This document shows positions 50,528 to 59,056 of a stretch of 64,000 bases of DNA, piece after piece. The position numbers were made by a program, and so were the translations under genes. The stretch is taken from NCBI GenBank assembly GCA_031551515.1, contig JAVBNL010000041.1, forward strand, positions 21,454 to 85,453. Reading direction: 5' to 3'. Under the pieces are notes generated by a model, which was not told the DNA's origin, did no database searches, and saw only the letters and a program-made list of their open reading frames with translations. Source of the stretch: FLUQ01 sp031551515. GTDB lineage: Bacteria; Desulfobacterota; Desulfovibrionia; Desulfovibrionales; Desulfovibrionaceae. How positions within the stretch are numbered: the stretch's first letter is position 1; the number at the start of each line of letters is the position of its first letter.

Positions 50528-51916
50528 TTAGCTTGTCACGCCGCAGCAGGCTTTCATCTCCCCTTCCGGGGCCACGCAATAGTTGCCGTCAAAGCAGGCC
50601 AGGCAATAGGCGTCGGGCTTTTTCACCGAGGTGAGTAAGCCCGGCACGCTGAGAAAGTGCAGGGTATCAAGACCCAGCATCACGCGAATCTCTTCCGGCG
50701 AATGGTGAACCGCCAAAAGTTCTTTGGGGTCGGCGAAGTCAACACCGTAAAAACAGGGATGGCGCACGGGCGGGCAGCTGATGCGGCAATGCACCTCTTT
50801 GGCGCCCAACTCGCGCAGTTTTTTGACCCGCGTGCGCATGGTGGTGCCGCGCACGATGGAATCGTCGATAATGACGATGCGCTTGCCCTGAATCATCTCG
50901 CGCACCGGGTTGATCTTCACCCTCACGGAAAAGTCGCGCATGCCCTGGGTCGGTTGAATGAAGGTGCGCCCCACATAGTGGTTGCGGATAAGGGCGTGCT
51001 CATACGGTAAGCCGGCCGCCTGCGCGAAACCCACGGCGCAATAAACGCCGGAATCTGGAAAGGGCATCACGAAATCAGCGTCCAGCGGGGCTTCTTCCGC
51101 CAGTTTTCGGCCCATGGCCTTGCGGCACATGTAGACGTTTTCATCAAAGATGTTCGAATCGGGCCGGGCGAAATAAACCAGCTCGAAAATGCACTGCCGG
51201 GTAGGCGCTTTTTGAGACAGCGAACGGCTGCGCAACTGCCCGTCTTCAATAATCAGAAATTCGCCCGGTTCAAGAGAACGGATGAATTCCGCTTCCAAAA
51301 GGTCAAAGGCGCAGGTTTCGGAAGCCAAGACATATGAGCCGTTGACCCGGCCCAGCGAAAGCGGCCTGATGCCGTGCGGGTCGCGCACGCCCATGACCAC
51401 GCCGTCGGCCAAAAGAACCAGGCTGTAAGCGCCGCGCACCTCAGCGCAGGCGGCTATGATGGCGTCTTCCAGCGATTTGTCTTTCATGTTCCGCACGATC
51501 AGGTGCAAAAAAATCTCGCTGTCGGCCTCGGTCTGAAAAATGGCGCCTTCAGCTTCCATTTTGCGGCGCAACTCAAGCGCGTTGACCAGGTTGCCGTTGT
51601 GGGCCACGGCGATGTTCTGGCCCAGATGGCTGGCCATAAAGGGCTGCGCGTTGCGCGAAGAAGAAGAGCCCGCGGTGGAATAACGCACATGGCCGATGGC
51701 CGTTTCACCTTTCAACAGGGTGGAAAGGTGGCGTTCGCTAAACACGTCGTGCACCAGGCCCATGGCCTTGTACTCGTGCGCGGCGGCCCCGTCCCAGGTG
51801 ACTATGCCCGCGCTCTCCTGCCCCCGGTGCTGCTGCGCGTACAGGCCGAAATAGGCCATGCGCGACGCCTCTTTATGATTGCTGATGGCAAAAAGCCCGC
51901 ATTCTTCTTTAATCAC
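50528..51916 (-). CDS. purF: Amidophosphoribosyltransferase
   Basis: A 462-residue PurF that transfers glutamine ammonia to PRPP in the first step of purine synthesis. The N-terminal nucleophile is the Cys of MIKEECGLF, implying removal of a five-residue propeptide. The glutaminase part has GHVRYSTAGSS and AHNGNL. The PRPP loop is VIIDDSIVRGTTM. Cys residues near 270 and in the C-terminal CLACFDGNYC-type region suit the B. subtilis type that carries a 4Fe-4S cluster. GTG start with AAGGAAG upstream. It is divergent from hisH-hisF, which is notable because IGP synthase releases AICAR into the same pathway. Confidence 0.94.
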   Translation of the reverse strand: MIKEECGLFAISNHKEASRMAYFGLYAQQHRGQESAGIVTWDGAAAHEYKAMGLVHDVFSERHLSTLLKGETAIGHVRYSTAGSSSSRNAQPFMASHLGQNIAVAHNGNLVNALELRRKMEAEGAIFQTEADSEIFLHLIVRNMKDKSLEDAIIAACAEVRGAYSLVLLADGVVMGVRDPHGIRPLSLGRVNGSYVLASETCAFDLLEAEFIRSLEPGEFLIIEDGQLRSRSLSQKAPTRQCIFELVYFARPDSNIFDENVYMCRKAMGRKLAEEAPLDADFVMPFPDSGVYCAVGFAQAAGLPYEHALIRNHYVGRTFIQPTQGMRDFSVRVKINPVREMIQGKRIVIIDDSIVRGTTMRTRVKKLRELGAKEVHCRISCPPVRHPCFYGVDFADPKELLAVHHSPEEIRVMLGLDTLHFLSVPGLLTSVKKPDAYCLACFDGNYCVAPEGEMKACCGVTS

Positions 51917-52046
51917 GGTCTTGCTTCCTTTAGGGCGTTACAAAAAAGTACTTTTATGCCTGATCCGGCGTGAGGGCAAGCGAAGATGCGAATGCTTGCC
52001 ACATGGCAGCAATGCCTGTATCCAAAGGGCTTGTAAAGGAGATTCG

Positions 52047-52685
52047 ATGCTCGCCATTCTTGACTACAAGGCCGGTAACCAGACCAGCGTCAGCCGCGCC
52101 CTCTCTTCACTCGATATTCCCAATTGCATAACCGCAGACGCGCAAACGCTGCTGGCCGCCGACGGGGTCATTTTTCCCGGTGTGGGGGCCGCGGGTCAGG
52201 CCATGCACAACCTCACCTCCACCGGGCTGGATTCGATCCTGCGCCAGGTGGTTTCAAAACGCATTCCGCTTTTGGGCGTGTGCGTAGGCTGCCAGATCAT
52301 GCTGGAACACAGCGAAGAAGGCGACACCCCCACCCTGGGCCTGATCCCCGGCAAAACGGTGCGCTTTGACCCCAAACTGCGCGACGAAAATAACGACCCC
52401 ATCCGCATACCCCACATGGGCTGGAACAGCGCGCCGAGGGTGCGCGAAAGCCGCCTGTTCGACGGCATCGGCCAGGATGCGGAATTTTATTTCGTGCACA
52501 GCTATTATGTCGCGCCCATCCCCGGCCTCACCCTGGCGCAAACCACCTACGGCCTTACGTTCTGCTCCGCCTTCGGCCGCGACGGGCTGTGGGCCGTGCA
52601 GTTTCACACCGAGAAAAGCGGCCAGCCGGGCCTGAAGCTGCTGCACAACTTTTATGCCTATTGCCGGGAGGCGAAATCATGCTGA
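52047..52685 (+). CDS. hisH: Imidazole glycerol phosphate synthase glutaminase subunit
   Basis: A 212-residue class I glutaminase. DYKAGNQTSV is the HisH N-terminus (usually DYGxGNxxSV), FPGVGAAGQAM forms the oxyanion strand region, the nucleophile is Cys79 in LGVCVGCQIML, and the His of QFHTEKSG is followed by the usual Glu. It feeds ammonia to HisF. ATG 52047 with AAAGGAG is clear; the longer frame from 51879 runs into the purF leader. Its end overlaps the hisF start by 7 bases. Confidence 0.94.
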   Translation: MLAILDYKAGNQTSVSRALSSLDIPNCITADAQTLLAADGVIFPGVGAAGQAMHNLTSTGLDSILRQVVSKRIPLLGVCVGCQIMLEHSEEGDTPTLGLIPGKTVRFDPKLRDENNDPIRIPHMGWNSAPRVRESRLFDGIGQDAEFYFVHSYYVAPIPGLTLAQTTYGLTFCSAFGRDGLWAVQFHTEKSGQPGLKLLHNFYAYCREAKSC

Positions 52686-53455
52686 GCAAACGCATCATCC
52701 CCTGCCTGGACGTTCGCGACGGCAGGCTGACCAAGGGCGTGAAGTTCAAAGGCAACGTGGATATAGGCGACCCAGTGGAAACCGCCCGCCGCTATTATGA
52801 CGAAGGCGCGGACGAAATCGTGTTTTACGACATCACCGCTTCCGCCGAAGGCCGGGGCATTTTTCTGGACGTGGTGGAAAAGGTGGCGAGCGCCATCGCC
52901 ATACCCTTTTCGGTGGGCGGCGGCATCAATACCGTGGCGGAGATGCGTTCCGTGTTGATGGCCGGGGCGGAAAAAGTCTCCGTCAATTCCGGCGCGGTGA
53001 AAACCCCGGACGTTATAGGCGAAGGCGCCCTTGCCTTCGGCTCGCAGGCCATCGTGGTGGGCATGGACGTTTTGCGCGTGGCCAAAAGCGAGGCCATTCC
53101 TTCCGGCTATGAAATCGTCATCCACGGCGGCCGCAAGGCCACGGGCATGGATGCGCTGGCCTGGGCCAAACGCTGCGAAGACCTGGGCGCGGGGGAACTG
53201 TGCGTCAACTCCATCGACGCCGACGGCACCAAAGAAGGCTATGAACTGACCCTGACCCGCCTGATATCCGAAACCGTGTGCATACCCGTCATCGCCTCCG
53301 GCGGCGCGGGCACGCCGCAGCATATGTACGAAGCGTTGACGACGGGCAAAGCTTCCGCCGCGCTGATCGCCTCCATCGTGCATTACGGCGAATACACCAT
53401 CCCGCAGCTCAAACAGTACTTGCACGAAAAAGGCTGCAAGGTGCGGCTGGGCTGA
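52679..53455 (+). CDS. hisF: Imidazole glycerol phosphate synthase cyclase subunit
   Basis: A 258-residue barrel. The first catalytic Asp is Asp11 in PCLDVRDG and the second lies in VVGMDVLRV. Phosphate loops SVGGGINT and IASGGAGTPQH and the SIDADGTKEGYE strand are complete. With HisH it forms IGP and AICAR in histidine synthesis. The reading frame overlaps hisH, suggesting translational coupling. GGGAGG just upstream of ATG 52679 serves as the ribosome site. No other his gene is adjacent. Confidence 0.95.
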   Translation: MLSKRIIPCLDVRDGRLTKGVKFKGNVDIGDPVETARRYYDEGADEIVFYDITASAEGRGIFLDVVEKVASAIAIPFSVGGGINTVAEMRSVLMAGAEKVSVNSGAVKTPDVIGEGALAFGSQAIVVGMDVLRVAKSEAIPSGYEIVIHGGRKATGMDALAWAKRCEDLGAGELCVNSIDADGTKEGYELTLTRLISETVCIPVIASGGAGTPQHMYEALTTGKASAALIASIVHYGEYTIPQLKQYLHEKGCKVRLG

Positions 53456-53468
53456 ACGACATCGCCAT

Positions 53469-53509
53469 AAAAAAGCCGCGCCTTCCTTGCGTGTAAAGGA
53501 AGGCGCGGC
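53469..53509 (-). terminator. Rho-independent terminator of the rfaE2 transcript
   Basis: A 14-bp stem (53475-53488 with 53496-53509) is followed on the minus strand by TTTTTT (53474-53469). It lies between the ends of hisF and rfaE2 and may also serve hisF. Confidence 0.75.
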
Positions 53510-53606
53510 AAACCTGAGAAGAATCCTCGGATTTTCTCTCGAGGCGATACATAATGCTTCACCGGGTGCGAGTCAAGAAAGTAAACGGTTCCCCTTACGG
53601 GGTAAT

Positions 53607-54095
53607 TCAGCCCCGCATTTTCGCGGCCAGCGCGGTGGTGGAATAGTCGCCCAGAAGCGGCAGGGAAAGCACCCGCCCGCCCTTAGCCTGCACCACCTCG
53701 CGGCCCACGATGCTCTCGATCTTCCAGTCGCCGCCCTTGACCAAAACGTCCGGCTGCACCGCCGTTATCAGGGTGAGCGGCGTGTCTTCGTCAAATACGG
53801 TCACAAAGTCCACCGAACGCAAATGGGCCAGCACATAGGCCCGCGCGGCGAAGGTGTTGAAAGGCCGTTCCGGCCCTTTGTTCAGGCGGCGCACGGAATC
53901 GTCGCTGTTCAAACCCAGCACCAGCGCATCCCCTTCCGCCCGCGCCCGCGCCAGCAGGTCCACGTGGCCCGGGTGCAGAATGTCGAAGCAGCCGTTGGTG
54001 AACACGATGCGTTTGCCCGCCGCGCGCAAGGGTTTCAGCCGTTGCAGCAGGTCAGGCAATGCCAGCACGTTGGGATGGGCCAGGAGGTCAACCAT
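53607..54095 (-). CDS. rfaE2: D-glycero-beta-D-manno-heptose 1-phosphate adenylyltransferase
   Basis: A 162-residue nucleotidyltransferase of the cytidylyltransferase-like fold: FTNGCFDILHPGHVD with HxGH at 41-44, LGLNSDDSVRRLNKGPERP and the second motif region LVKGGDWK near the C-terminus. It makes ADP-heptose precursor for the LPS inner core. In E. coli this activity is the C-terminal half of HldE; here it is a separate protein. It follows trpS by about 40 bases and probably shares its transcript. It supports a Gram-negative host. Confidence 0.92.
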   Translation of the reverse strand: MVDLLAHPNVLALPDLLQRLKPLRAAGKRIVFTNGCFDILHPGHVDLLARARAEGDALVLGLNSDDSVRRLNKGPERPFNTFAARAYVLAHLRSVDFVTVFDEDTPLTLITAVQPDVLVKGGDWKIESIVGREVVQAKGGRVLSLPLLGDYSTTALAAKMRG

Positions 54096-54137
54096 ACGTT
54101 TTTGCCTTTTTAGCGACGTACGCCCTGAGAAACTGTA

Positions 54138-55139
54138 TCAAAATCCAATCAGCTCGCGGACTTTCGTCATAGTTTCCACCGCCGCCGCTCTGGCTTTGGC
54201 GTTGCCCGCTTCCAAAATGTCGCGCACGGCGTTGGGGTTCGCTTCCAGTTTCGCGCGGCGCTCGTGCAGGGGCGCAAGGAACTTCGCCAGCCCTTCCAGC
54301 AGGATTTTCTTGCAATCCACGCAGCCAAGCGAGGCGCTGGTGCAGCCCGCGCGTATTTCCGCCCGGGTCGCCTCATCCGTCAACAGCTCGTGATAGGGGT
54401 ACAGGTTGCACTCGTCCGGGTTGCCGGGGTCGGTGCGGCGCAGTCTCGCCTTGTCCGTCAGCATGCCGCGCACCTTGGGGGTGATTTCGTCCATGCTTTC
54501 GCGCAGCGCGATGAAGTTGTTGTAGCTTTTCGACATCTTGCGGCCGTCCAGTCCGGGGCACTTGGCCGTGGGGGTCAGCCGGGCTTCGGGTTCCGGAAAG
54601 AAATCGCCGTAAAAGTTGTTGAAACGGCGGCAAATCTCGCGGGTCAGTTCCAGGTGCGGCACCTGGTCCAGGCCCACGGGCACCCACTTGGGCAGGTACA
54701 TCAGAATATCCGCGCTCATCAGCACGGGGTAACCCAGAAAGCCGTAGGTGGAGAGGTCTTTGTCGGTGATCTGCAACTGCTGCTCTTTGTACGTGGGACA
54801 CCGCTCCAGCCAGGAGACCGGCGTTATCATGGACAAAATCAGGTGCAGTTCCGCATGCTCTTTCACGGCAGACTGCTGAAAGATCACGCTCTTTTCAGGA
54901 TCCAGGCCGGAAGCGACCCAGTCTTTGACCAGTTCGGGCACGAATTCCTTGATGCGCTTGGAGTTTTCGTATTCGCTGGTCAAGGCGTGCCAGTCGGCCA
55001 CGAAAAAGTAGGCCTGCATCTCGTTTTGCATCTCGACCCAGTTTTTAAGCGCGCCGAAATAATGCCCCAGGTGCAAAGGACCCGTGGGGCGCATGCCTGA
55101 AACGACGCGTTTGGCCGCGTCCGCCGTTTTCGTGGTCAT
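54138..55139 (-). CDS. trpS: Tryptophanyl-tRNA synthetase
   Basis: A 333-residue class I synthetase. The HIGH-type motif is HLGH at 23-26 and the second motif is KMSKS. GMRPTGPLHLGHY, GYPVLMSADILMY, VGLDQVPHLELTR and the tail LGCVDCKK are standard. Length and motifs are complete. Start with CGGAGAAACT. It heads a minus-strand group with rfaE2, preceded by the M50 protease and receiver genes. Confidence 0.96.
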   Translation of the reverse strand: MTTKTADAAKRVVSGMRPTGPLHLGHYFGALKNWVEMQNEMQAYFFVADWHALTSEYENSKRIKEFVPELVKDWVASGLDPEKSVIFQQSAVKEHAELHLILSMITPVSWLERCPTYKEQQLQITDKDLSTYGFLGYPVLMSADILMYLPKWVPVGLDQVPHLELTREICRRFNNFYGDFFPEPEARLTPTAKCPGLDGRKMSKSYNNFIALRESMDEITPKVRGMLTDKARLRRTDPGNPDECNLYPYHELLTDEATRAEIRAGCTSASLGCVDCKKILLEGLAKFLAPLHERRAKLEANPNAVRDILEAGNAKARAAAVETMTKVRELIGF

Positions 55140-55150
55140 AGTTTCTCCGT

Positions 55151-55840
55151 TTACAGGAAGCGAGGAGGAATGCCGTACAGGGCGCCGATTCCGAATACTG
55201 TATTTTCAACCAGCGGCCCCAGGACATAGCGCAAAAAGCCGGTCGCCAGCAAGACCACCAGAATGATGATGCCGTACCGGCTGATGCTGTAGTATTTGCG
55301 GGCCGCTTCATAGGGCAGCGCGCAACCCACCAGGTGCCCGCCGTCAAGGGGCGGCAGGGGCATAAGGTTGAACCAGGCCAGAGTCACGTTGATCCAGATG
55401 CCCGCGTTGCAGGCCCGCACCAAAAAGCGCGTGGCGTTGCTCGCCTCAAGGTTGCCGGCCACGATCTGCTGCACCACAAGGGCATAAAGCCCGCCGAAAA
55501 GCACGGCCAAAAAAAAGTTGGTCAGCGGCCCGGCGGCGGAAACCAGCATCATGCCCTGTCTGGGGTTGCGAAAATAGCGCGGCTGCACGGGCACGGGCTT
55601 GGCCCAGCCCAAGATGAAAGGGCTGAACATGGCCGTCAGCACGAAAAGCAAGGACCCCGTGCCATCCATGTGCGGCATGGGGTTCAGCGTCAGCCTGCCT
55701 TCCTGTTTGGCCGTGGGGTCGCCCAAGCGCCAGGCGGCGAAGCCGTGCGCCACCTCGTGACAAATGATGCCCAACAACATGGGCACGAAAGAGACCGCAA
55801 TCCGGCTGACGTTGCGGGAGATATCAGGTATTTCAAGCAT
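55151..55840 (-). CDS. Site-2-protease-like M50 metallopeptidase
   Basis: A 229-residue membrane protein with about six spans. The zinc motif HEVAH is at 28-32 inside the first membrane region, and the third ligand is in NLMPLPPLDGGHL. There is no PDZ or CBS domain, as in the compact rhomboid-neighbour class of S2P proteins often found beside trpS in this bacterial group. Such enzymes cut membrane-bound anti-sigma factors or other transmembrane substrates; the substrate here is unknown. It lies 11 bases upstream of trpS, and the receiver gene ends 13 bases before its start. Confidence 0.88.
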   Translation of the reverse strand: MLEIPDISRNVSRIAVSFVPMLLGIICHEVAHGFAAWRLGDPTAKQEGRLTLNPMPHMDGTGSLLFVLTAMFSPFILGWAKPVPVQPRYFRNPRQGMMLVSAAGPLTNFFLAVLFGGLYALVVQQIVAGNLEASNATRFLVRACNAGIWINVTLAWFNLMPLPPLDGGHLVGCALPYEAARKYYSISRYGIIILVVLLATGFLRYVLGPLVENTVFGIGALYGIPPRFL

Positions 55841-55853
55841 GTGCGGCTAGACG

Positions 55854-56216
55854 CTATCCTCGCAGTGTCCGGGCGACCTTGTCCTTCAGTTCGGTAAGGT
55901 CCACGGATTTGACCACATAGTAGTTGGCGGCGATGGATTTCAGGTCGTGCTGGAAGCTGTCGTACGCCGTGCTCAAAATGACCGGCAGGTCGGAGTTTGC
56001 GCTGCGGATGGTCTGCAACAGGTTCAGGCCGGAAATATCCGGTCCCAGCTTGATGTCCAAAATGACCACGGCCGGGTCTTCCCGGGCGATGACGTCCATG
56101 ATGGGTTCGCGTCCGTCGGACGTGGTTACCGTGTATCCGTCCGCTTCCAGCTCTTCCTGATACAGCATGCGGATATGTCGTTCGTCGTCCACAACGAGAA
56201 TTTTTTTCGCTATCAT
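55854..56216 (-). CDS. Single-domain response regulator (CheY-like)
   Basis: A 120-residue stand-alone receiver. The acidic pair is in VVDDE, the phospho-acceptor Asp in VVILDIKLGPD, Thr/Ser in ILSTAYD and Lys in VVKSVDL. No output domain follows. The loop after the Asp has a two-residue insertion compared with the usual MPG. The cognate kinase is not in the window. GGGGAAG precedes the start. It is first in a minus-strand group with the M50 protease, trpS and rfaE2. Confidence 0.88.
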   Translation of the reverse strand: MIAKKILVVDDERHIRMLYQEELEADGYTVTTSDGREPIMDVIAREDPAVVILDIKLGPDISGLNLLQTIRSANSDLPVILSTAYDSFQHDLKSIAANYYVVKSVDLTELKDKVARTLRG

Positions 56217-56444
56217 GGCGCTTCCCCTTCTTACGCTAAAACAATCCTTCGGGCGGGGCCGCTTTCACGGCGAAACCCGGGGTGTCGCGGCAATCGTCCA
56301 TACCAGGGTTGGCCGACCTTGAAAGTGTATCGCCTGCCTGGGCATGTGGCAAGGATTTCTTGCGCGGCATCGCGCCTGCATGTATAGTTGCCGTCACCTT
56401 ATTCTGATAACCACGATTACGTCCTTGCCAAGAGCAGACCGCAT

Positions 56445-56663
56445 ATGTGCGCCTATACCATACCCACCATCACCCTGATTCGCGAGCCGGGCGGCCGCGC
56501 CGAAACCGTGACCCGGCCCAAGACCGCGGGCCGTCTGCTCAAAGACCTGGGCATACGGCAGGGCACGGCCCTGGTCATACGCGACGGCGAACTGTTGACC
56601 CACGACCGCACCGTGGAAGCGAACGACACCATCATCGTGCGCACCGTTGTCTCCAGCGGCTGA
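56445..56663 (+). CDS. ThiS/MoaD-like beta-grasp sulfur carrier
   Basis: A 72-residue beta-grasp protein. It has the strand-strand-helix-strand pattern (TITLIREPGG, TAGRLLKDLGIRQGTALVIRDGELLTHDR, DTIIVRTVVSSG). Proteins of this class carry sulfur as a C-terminal thiocarboxylate on Gly-Gly; here the end is Ser-Gly, so activity as a carrier needs the last glycine only or is altered. Possible roles are tRNA thiolation or cofactor sulfur supply. ATG 56445 is preferred over an upstream TTG. It is followed 16 bases later by the deacetylase gene. Confidence 0.7.
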   Translation: MCAYTIPTITLIREPGGRAETVTRPKTAGRLLKDLGIRQGTALVIRDGELLTHDRTVEANDTIIVRTVVSSG

Positions 56664-56679
56664 ACCACCGGGCCGTCAC

Positions 56680-57591
56680 ATGCGTTGCCTTCCCCTGGCA
56701 GATGACTGCGGCGTTTCAAACGCCAATACCGACGCCATAGCACACTGCATCGACGCGGGCGCTCTTGCCGGCGCATCCGTTCTTGCGGCCGGGGCCGTCT
56801 TTGAGCGGGGCGCGGCGGAACTAGGCCGCCGCATTGCGGCAAACCCGGCGCTGCGCGCGGGGGTGCACCTTAATCTGCTGGAAGGACGCGCCACCTCCCC
56901 GCCCGAAGCCGTGCCCTTGCTGGCGGACGGCCACGGCAACTTTCGCCGTTCCCTGGCCTGGATGTGTTTTGCCCTGCCGCTGCTTTCCGCCCGCGCCAAA
57001 GCGGCGTTCAACGAACAGGCCGCGCTGGAATGGCGCGCCCAAATCGACGCGGTGCGCGGCCCGCTTTTCGCCGCCGCCGGCAAAGAAACTCCCCTGTACC
57101 TGGACGGGCACCAGCACGTGCACGCCGTTCCCACCTTGCGGCCGGCACTGGCCGCCGCGCTGGAGCATTGCGACGTCGCGCACGTGCGCGTGCCGCAAGA
57201 ACCCCGCTATGCCTGCCCCGCGCCGCTTCCCCTGCTGCTTGCAGGAACGGCCCGGCGCGAGCTTCTGGCATACTGGGGCCGCAGCCTCAGGCCCTTTCTG
57301 GCCCAACGGGAAATACCCGCGCCGGACTTTTTCATCGGGGCCTTTTGCAGCGGCAGCATGAACCGCGCACGGCTGCAAGCGGGCCTCGCCGCCGTGGCGG
57401 CGAAAACGAAAGCCGGCGACCTTGTGGAGATCATGTTCCACCCCGGCGGCGATGCCGCGCTTGGCGGCACAGGGCCTTTCTCCCGTTTTTACGCCGCCCC
57501 GGAACGCGAGGAAGAAAAAGCCCTGCTGCTCTCTCCGGATTTTCGCCGCGCCCTTGCCAAACATGACCCGTCATGGCAGGAAGCCTCATGA
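56680..57591 (+). CDS. ChbG/HpnK (YdjC)-family carbohydrate deacetylase
   Basis: A 303-residue YdjC-family protein. The metal-binding pattern is LADDCGVS at the start, GVHLNLLEG, and DGHQHVHAVP for the two histidines; the final motif is EIMFHPG. These enzymes remove acetyl groups from N-acetylated sugars, including hopanoid-linked glucosamine (HpnK) and chitobiose (ChbG). It heads a coupled cluster: its stop overlaps the GtrA-like start (ATGA), and GT2 and GT-C genes follow, so it probably deacetylates a lipid-linked sugar made by that cluster. Confidence 0.85.
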   Translation: MRCLPLADDCGVSNANTDAIAHCIDAGALAGASVLAAGAVFERGAAELGRRIAANPALRAGVHLNLLEGRATSPPEAVPLLADGHGNFRRSLAWMCFALPLLSARAKAAFNEQAALEWRAQIDAVRGPLFAAAGKETPLYLDGHQHVHAVPTLRPALAAALEHCDVAHVRVPQEPRYACPAPLPLLLAGTARRELLAYWGRSLRPFLAQREIPAPDFFIGAFCSGSMNRARLQAGLAAVAAKTKAGDLVEIMFHPGGDAALGGTGPFSRFYAAPEREEEKALLLSPDFRRALAKHDPSWQEAS

Positions 57592-58067
57592 CCGCTTGCC
57601 AAGAGCCCCCTGAAACGCCGCAAAACGGCCCGCAAGACTCGCAAAACTCGCGAGGCTTGCGAGGCCTGCCCGCCAAGGCGGATATCTTTTCGCTGCGTTT
57701 TCTGCGGTTTTGCTGCGTGGGCCTGGCCAACTGCCTGGTGGATTTCGCCAGTTACTCCGCCGGGCTGTGGCTGGGGTTTTCGCCCTATTTTTCGCGCAGC
57801 GTTTCGTGGGTTTGCGGCTGTCTTTTCAGCTATCTGGTGAACAGGCGCTGGACCTTTCACGCGGGCGACACAGGCTTTTTGCCCTTGCTGCGCTTTACGG
57901 TCATCAACGCTTCTTCGCTGTGCCTCGGCCTTGCTCTGCTGTACCTCTTCAAAAAGCTGGGGGCGGGGGATAAAGCGGCATTCATTCTTTCGCTGCCGTT
58001 CACCACGGCGGCGAACTATCTCGGCTACCGGCACTGGACCTTTCGCCTGCTGGACGCGCGGCCGTGA
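57588..58067 (+). CDS. GtrA-family flippase-like membrane protein
   Basis: A 159-residue GtrA-like protein with four membrane segments after a ~30-residue polar N-terminus (FLRFCCVGLANCLVDFASY, VSWVCGCLFSYLVNRRWTF, LRFTVINASSLCLGLALLYL, AAFILSLPFTTAANYLGYRHWTF). GtrA proteins are thought to flip polyprenyl-phosphate-linked glucose. It overlaps the deacetylase stop by 4 bp, with AGGAAG upstream, and is followed by a GT2 enzyme of the GtrB type. The Gtr set modifies O-antigen or other surface glycans. Confidence 0.88.
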   Translation: MTACQEPPETPQNGPQDSQNSRGLRGLPAKADIFSLRFLRFCCVGLANCLVDFASYSAGLWLGFSPYFSRSVSWVCGCLFSYLVNRRWTFHAGDTGFLPLLRFTVINASSLCLGLALLYLFKKLGAGDKAAFILSLPFTTAANYLGYRHWTFRLLDARP

Positions 58068-58081
58068 ATCAGGAGAACGCG

Positions 58082-59056
58082 ATGGACAGAACCGCCCCCA
58101 TTCTCGCCCTTGTGGTGCCCTGCTATAACGAAGAAGAAGTTTTGCCGGGCAGCATCACCGCCCTGACCGGCGTTCTGCGAGACCTGCGGGCCGTGGGGCG
58201 CATCGCCCCTGAAAGCCGCCTGGTGCTTGTGGATGACGGCAGCCGCGACGCCACCTGGCCCATCATCGACCAGGCGGCGCTGCGCGACGAGACGGTCAGG
58301 GGCATCAAACTTTCGTTCAACGCCGGGCACCAGGGCGCGCTGATGGCGGGCATGATGGAAATGCGCGAGGAAGTGGACTGCATCATCAGCATTGACGCCG
58401 ATTTGCAGCACGATATCGCGGTCATTCCTGAAATGCTGCGCCGCTTCGCCGAAGGGGCCGACATCGTCACCGGCGTGCGGCAAAACCGGGCCGGAGATTC
58501 GCGCTGCAAGCGCTTTTTTTCCAACGCTTTTTACCGGGTGATGAAAAAACTGGGCACCCCGCTGGAAGAACAGCACGCGGACTTTCGCCTGCTGGGCAAA
58601 AACGTGCTGGAAGCCCTTGCCCGCTACCCCGAACGCAACCTCTTTTTGCGGGGCATTATCGCGGCCATGGGCTTTCAGGCGGCCACGGTCCCGTATGAGC
58701 AGAAAGAGCGCGACCTGGGGAACAGCAAATATTCGTTCGCCAAAATGCTCTCGCTGGCCTGGAACGGCATAACCTCGTTCAGCGCCATGCCGCTGCGCAT
58801 ATCCGCCGTGCTCAGCCTGCTGACCCTGTTATGGGCGGCCTTTTTGATCGTCAGCATCCTTATCGACTACGCCAACGGGCAGACGGTCAGCGGCTGGCCT
58901 TCCATCATGCTGACCATGATCTTTCTCGGTTCTATACAGCTCTTCTGCATCTCCATTCTGGGCGAATACACGGCCAAAATCTACGTTGAGGTCAAGCGCC
59001 GCCCCCACTACCTTGTTGAAAAGCAGACCGCGCAGCCGCGAAAGAAGGACGCATGA
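58082..59056 (+). CDS. GtrB-like polyprenyl-phosphate glycosyltransferase (GT2)
   Basis: A 324-residue GT2 enzyme with two C-terminal membrane spans. Motifs: LVVPCYNEEEVLP, LVLVDDGSRDATW, ISIDADLQHD (metal-binding Asp pair), the QHADFRLLGKNV acceptor segment and RDLGNSKYSF. It transfers a sugar from a nucleotide to polyprenyl phosphate. ATG 58082 with AGGAG is preferred over a GTG at 58064 that overlaps the GtrA stop. Its stop overlaps the next gene (ATGA). Confidence 0.9.
   Translation: MDRTAPILALVVPCYNEEEVLPGSITALTGVLRDLRAVGRIAPESRLVLVDDGSRDATWPIIDQAALRDETVRGIKLSFNAGHQGALMAGMMEMREEVDCIISIDADLQHDIAVIPEMLRRFAEGADIVTGVRQNRAGDSRCKRFFSNAFYRVMKKLGTPLEEQHADFRLLGKNVLEALARYPERNLFLRGIIAAMGFQAATVPYEQKERDLGNSKYSFAKMLSLAWNGITSFSAMPLRISAVLSLLTLLWAAFLIVSILIDYANGQTVSGWPSIMLTMIFLGSIQLFCISILGEYTAKIYVEVKRRPHYLVEKQTAQPRKKDA

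Noticed and set aside
51879..52046. N-terminal extension of hisH
   Set aside because: It overlaps the divergent purF start; ATG 52047 has AAAGGAG and the HisH N-terminal motif starts there.
52047..53455. hisH-hisF as a fused gene
   Set aside because: The two frames differ and overlap by 7 bases with separate start and stop codons.
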